In this document: positions 4,650 to 7,341 of the stretch, one piece after another
Position numbering within the stretch: the stretch's first letter is position 1
Layout: each line of letters begins with the position of its first letter
Origin: Candidatus Aenigmatarchaeota archaeon
Lineage (GTDB): Archaea > Aenigmatarchaeota > Aenigmatarchaeia > QMZS01
Direction: 5' to 3'
Length of the DNA: 7,341 nt
Assembly: GCA_003663295.1 (NCBI GenBank)
Contig: QMZS01000043.1
Coordinates: forward strand, 1-7,341
Made by a program: the position numbers and the translations under genes
The notes under the pieces: generated by a model
Told to the model about the DNA's origin: nothing
The model's database searches: none
The model's input: the letters and a program-made list of their open reading frames with translations, nothing else

Positions 4650-5378
4650 ATGAATCTTAAAGATAAAATTATTTATAAACTCAGAGACTCTGTAGAAGCG
4701 ATTAGAGAAAATAGAATATTGCGAAACATGAAAAATACAAAGTTTGCGAATCTTGTAAGAGAAGACAGGAAAGTCTTTGGGGTGCTTCTTGTAATTATGT
4801 TTCTGGGGGTAATTGCAGCGGGTTCATTCACAGGCCATGTAATCCTTACAGAAGGAGGAGTAAATGAAATTAAGAATAATCTTTCAGTAACGCAAGCAAC
4901 ACTGGATACTTGCCAGAACCATCTTTTGGATTGCAATTATGAAAAAACAGGACTTTCAAATCAAATCACTTCATTGAACGGGCAGGTTGGTTCCTTGAAT
5001 GAACAAATTGTTTCACTAAATTCCAATTTGGGTTTATGCAATTCAGCTAGAGATAATTATAACCTCTTATTGCAAAACTGCACAAATGAAAAAAATCGGG
5101 TTGCTTCAGAACTTGACTTTTGCGAAGAGGATAGAAGTTTGATTGTAGATCAACTAGATGAATGTAAATATGATCTAGATAACTATAAACATGATCTTGA
5201 AGATCATGAAAAAATTGAAGTAAACTTTGCAAAAAAGAAATGTTGTATTGACAATTATGAATTTTATACTATAACTGAAGATTATGACCTACTATGCTGT
5301 TACAAAAATGAGGGCATTTACTTCTGCGGTAAAGGTATAGAAACAGATAGAATAGATACAAACCCCTTGAATTGTTAA
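4650..5378 (+). CDS. Membrane-anchored coiled-coil protein with heptad-phased cysteines
   Basis: I do not recognise a named family for this 242-residue protein. The N-terminus (1-41) is basic and helical; one membrane helix follows (about 43-65), so the positive-inside rule puts the N-terminus in the cytoplasm and the rest outside. Residues about 81-186 form an unbroken coiled coil. One core position runs L85, L92, I106, V113, I120, L127, L141, L155, L169, L176, L183. The partner position runs C88, C95, L102, L109, L116, L123, C130, Y137, C144, V151, C158, I165, C172. Six cysteines thus share one heptad position and could link parallel chains by disulfides. The C-terminal 45 residues hold six more (198, 199, 216, 217, 226, 242), suggesting a small disulfide-rich head. 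It could be a cell-surface stalk or tether. The gene stands alone with its own promoter and converges with the V4R gene. Confidence 0.75.
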   Translation: MNLKDKIIYKLRDSVEAIRENRILRNMKNTKFANLVREDRKVFGVLLVIMFLGVIAAGSFTGHVILTEGGVNEIKNNLSVTQATLDTCQNHLLDCNYEKTGLSNQITSLNGQVGSLNEQIVSLNSNLGLCNSARDNYNLLLQNCTNEKNRVASELDFCEEDRSLIVDQLDECKYDLDNYKHDLEDHEKIEVNFAKKKCCIDNYEFYTITEDYDLLCCYKNEGIYFCGKGIETDRIDTNPLNC

Positions 5379-5442
5379 TCTATCTTAAACATTAATTAAA
5401 TTTCTAGATACTCCAATTAAAATTTCACCCAAATTACTTAAG

Positions 5443-5464
5443 AGTTAATTAGGTAACCTTAACT
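5443..5464. terminator. Imperfect palindrome between convergent genes
   Basis: AGTTAA (5443-5448) and TTAACT (5459-5464) are inverted repeats that enclose the smaller palindrome AGGTAACCT (5451-5459). The structure overlaps the V4R stop codon (5463-5465). A second weak hairpin, AATTT-caccc-AAATT, lies at 5421-5435. They sit in the 84-bp gap between convergent genes and may mark where transcripts end, but neither is followed by a clear T-run. Confidence 0.25.
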
Positions 5465-6593
5465 ATTCGTCTGCAATGACAGTTAAAAACCCTCCTGAGA
5501 AATCAGTCTGGAATTTTTTTAATGTAATTTTTTTGTTTAAAAACCCAGACAATAATCCTGAAATCATCCCTCTAAACATTAGATATTTTATATCTTTTGC
5601 CCATTTTGTCCATGGGAAATAATTTGAAATAACGGTATATTTTCCTGATTTTTTTATAACCAAAACATCGCCCCACCCAAGAGCAGACATATAATTGGTG
5701 ATAAAACTTTCTGCGGAGCCTGAAGTAGCATGGTTATTTAACTCATATTTGCTTTCTTCTGCCAAACTCTTTCCATAATCAAAAGAAACATCAAACAAAA
5801 CCTTTCCCCCTCCTTTTAATTTTTTTAATTCTTTCTCTAAAATGTACATTAAACTTGCTTCGCACAGGAAATGCCTTTCATCTTTGTAATGAATTGCTCC
5901 TTTAGAATATTCAAAAAACCCGGAATCTATAAGATCCTTCAAAGAATATCTTGCAAACTGCGTTGGTCTTATTTTATTAATAGCCATATACTCAGCATCT
6001 ATCTCCAAATTCTCCAAATCAGTTTCCTTCAAAAATTTTATCTTTTTTTCTTTTAGAACTTTAGAGGGGGCGCAGATTAATTCACAATTTTTATCTCCTC
6101 TGCCTTGACATTTTGTCTGGACTCCTTCCATAGTATTATCACAAGTTGCATATGCATAAAAACCTGCTGTTAAACCCTCAGCAATTATATACCCTAAACC
6201 ATTCTTTGAACATACAATATAATCTTTCATTTTCATTTTAAATACTTTCTTTTTATAATCTAAAGTGTAAATTAACTTTTTACCGTAAGAAATACTCTCT
6301 ATATACCTTACTAAAAAATAAGTATTCTCTCTAAATTTATTTTCACTAATGCCCTCAATAGTTTCAAAATGGGTATTCAAAGCATAATTATACCCAAAAC
6401 ATTTTCCAATTCTGTAAAGTATGTTTCTCTTTATCTTTTTTTCAATTTCAACAAAAATATGCTCTGGAAATGCTATATCCCTCAACAAAATCCCTTTGCT
6501 AGAAATTAATAAAAAACTTGGTTGGCTTATGATTTCTATTTTTGGTAAAAGTATATTTTTTATAAACCAAGAAACAATTCTATCTTTTACCAT
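5463..6593 (-). CDS. Double V4R-domain protein, ligand-binding, partner of UbiA
   Basis: This 376-residue soluble protein appears to hold two V4R (4-vinyl-reductase-type) domains. The first (about 55-175) starts with LYRIGKCFGYNYA (59-71) and ends in the family's signature GLTAGFYAYA (140-149) and KCQGRGDKNCEL (161-172), with cysteines 151, 162, 170 and 174 that could bind metal. The second (about 265-375) has the parallel start VLFDVSFDYGKS (265-276) and end MISGLLSGFLNKK (343-355), but all signature cysteines are missing. V4R domains bind small hydrophobic ligands and occur in BchJ, in phenol-sensing regulators and, as a related fold, in TRAPP Bet3. No HTH or enzyme domain is fused, so this is a stand-alone binding protein, perhaps a carrier or chaperone. 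The ATG at 6593 overlaps the end of the UbiA gene by 7 bases, which argues for coupled translation and a shared pathway. The ligand is unknown. Confidence 0.8.
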   Translation of the reverse strand: MVKDRIVSWFIKNILLPKIEIISQPSFLLISSKGILLRDIAFPEHIFVEIEKKIKRNILYRIGKCFGYNYALNTHFETIEGISENKFRENTYFLVRYIESISYGKKLIYTLDYKKKVFKMKMKDYIVCSKNGLGYIIAEGLTAGFYAYATCDNTMEGVQTKCQGRGDKNCELICAPSKVLKEKKIKFLKETDLENLEIDAEYMAINKIRPTQFARYSLKDLIDSGFFEYSKGAIHYKDERHFLCEASLMYILEKELKKLKGGGKVLFDVSFDYGKSLAEESKYELNNHATSGSAESFITNYMSALGWGDVLVIKKSGKYTVISNYFPWTKWAKDIKYLMFRGMISGLLSGFLNKKITLKKFQTDFSGGFLTVIADE

Positions 6594-7341
6594 AATAACC
6601 CTTTTAAAAATATCAAGATTAGCAAAAAAATGAATTCTCCATCCACCAAAACTCCATAATATAAATTTTTTGTTAATTTATTTTCAAGATAAAGATATAA
6701 AAATACATAAGCAATAAAAAATATCAAGATTATAGACTCATATGGTAAAACACCTTGAATTATTCCAACTCCGAGAAATATTACTAAAAAGATATTTATT
6801 AGATAACAGATTAATTTGGTTTTCTTTATGCCCAAAGTGTTTGGCATAGTTTTTATCTTATGTATTTTATCTCCATCAATATCTTTTATATCAAAAATTA
6901 CCGTGTTTATAAAAAATTGTAAAGAAAAAAATACACTCAAAGCAACTAAACTTAAAGTAAAACAATTATAATACAAACCAACAATTAAAGGTAATGTGCC
7001 CCAGATAACTGCAACAAAAATATTTTTAAACAAAAATATTTTTTTAAACCTTAAAATAGAATAACCGCTTCCAGCCAAAATCACACCAAAAACAAATAAA
7101 AAAACATTTATATTTGTAGATAACAATATAATAAGTAATAAAATACATAAAAATGAACTGAAAAATATCAAGCCCAAACCATATTTTGAAACAAAGTCTA
7201 TCCTTTGAGGTATATTTAGTTTATCTTCTTCTTTATCTGTAAATCGATTTAAATTAAAAACAAAAAAAACTTCTGAAAAAGCAATAATCAATAATAAAGG
7301 ATCTATTGGTAAACCAAATAAATCTAAAACAAAATATACTA
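6587..7341 (-). CDS. UbiA-family prenyltransferase (5' end beyond window)
   Basis: This integral membrane enzyme transfers a polyprenyl group to an acceptor. The frame stays open to the right edge, so the TTG at 7291 is probably not the start; about 250 residues are visible and some 30-40 N-terminal residues are probably missing. Both UbiA motifs are present. The first Asp-rich motif is NRFTDKEED (codons at about 7249-7223), matching NxxxDxxxD. The second is FDIKDIDGDK (about 6895-6866), followed by KTMPNTLG where the family has a TLP-like turn. These bind diphosphate through magnesium. YSILRFKK and AVIWGTLP between them are also family-typical, and six or more hydrophobic helices are visible. 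Acceptors in the family include quinone precursors, heme, chlorophyllide and archaeal glycerol lipids; the sequence does not tell which. It overlaps the V4R gene downstream by 7 bases. The region is richer in A+T than the left half. Confidence 0.88.
   Translation of the reverse strand, partial: VYFVLDLFGLPIDPLLLIIAFSEVFFVFNLNRFTDKEEDKLNIPQRIDFVSKYGLGLIFFSSFLCILLLIILLSTNINVFLFVFGVILAGSGYSILRFKKIFLFKNIFVAVIWGTLPLIVGLYYNCFTLSLVALSVFFSLQFFINTVIFDIKDIDGDKIHKIKTMPNTLGIKKTKLICYLINIFLVIFLGVGIIQGVLPYESIILIFFIAYVFLYLYLENKLTKNLYYGVLVDGEFIFLLILIFLKGLLW

Noticed and set aside
5463..6593. V4R protein as a transcriptional regulator
   Set aside because: No helix-turn-helix or ATPase domain is fused to it; both halves look like ligand-binding V4R domains.
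7289..7291. TTG at 7291 as the start of the UbiA gene
   Set aside because: The frame remains open to the window edge, and the first Asp-rich motif would lie only about 14 residues from the start, without the usual N-terminal part of the first helix.

Overview
The window looks archaeal, most likely an AT-rich, small-genome lineage of the DPANN type (Woesearchaeales/Pacearchaeales-like). The phylum is an inference. The archaeal assignment rests on ribosomal proteins S28e and L24e, an STT3/AglB oligosaccharyltransferase, an Ygr210-type Obg-family GTPase with a TGS domain, an archaeal XRE-type regulator with a conserved C-terminal domain, and an archaeal pilin-like peptide. Several first genes also have a TATA-like element about 24 bases before the start codon and no Shine-Dalgarno sequence, which fits leaderless archaeal transcription.

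Layout from left to right: the N-terminal part of an STT3/AglB oligosaccharyltransferase (minus, runs off the left edge); an Ygr210/YchF-type GTPase (minus); an unrecognised soluble protein carrying a perfect 21-bp tandem duplication (minus); a 100-residue pilin-like protein (plus); an XRE-family regulator (minus) that diverges across only 25 bp from a two-gene ribosomal operon, S28e-L24e (plus, ATGA overlap); a small single-pass membrane protein whose 3' end is packed with palindromes and a GC-rich string (minus); a membrane-anchored coiled-coil protein with cysteines held in one heptad register (plus); and a UbiA-family prenyltransferase overlapping a double V4R-domain protein (minus, runs off the right edge).

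Functionally, the left and middle parts mix translation (S28e, L24e, the GTPase), regulation (XRE protein) and cell-surface functions (STT3 N-glycosylation, pilin-like protein, anchored coiled-coil protein). No long operon is visible: strand changes are frequent and most genes appear to have their own promoter. The exception is the right end, where UbiA and V4R overlap by 7 bases and are probably translated together. This pair is also clearly more AT-rich than the left part (13-14 G+C per 60 bases in sampled rows, against 23 per 60). It is the best candidate for an undescribed small-molecule or lipid-modifying module. The second strongest signal is the cysteine ladder in the coiled-coil protein. 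No tRNA, rRNA, CRISPR array, transposase or complete mobile element was seen.
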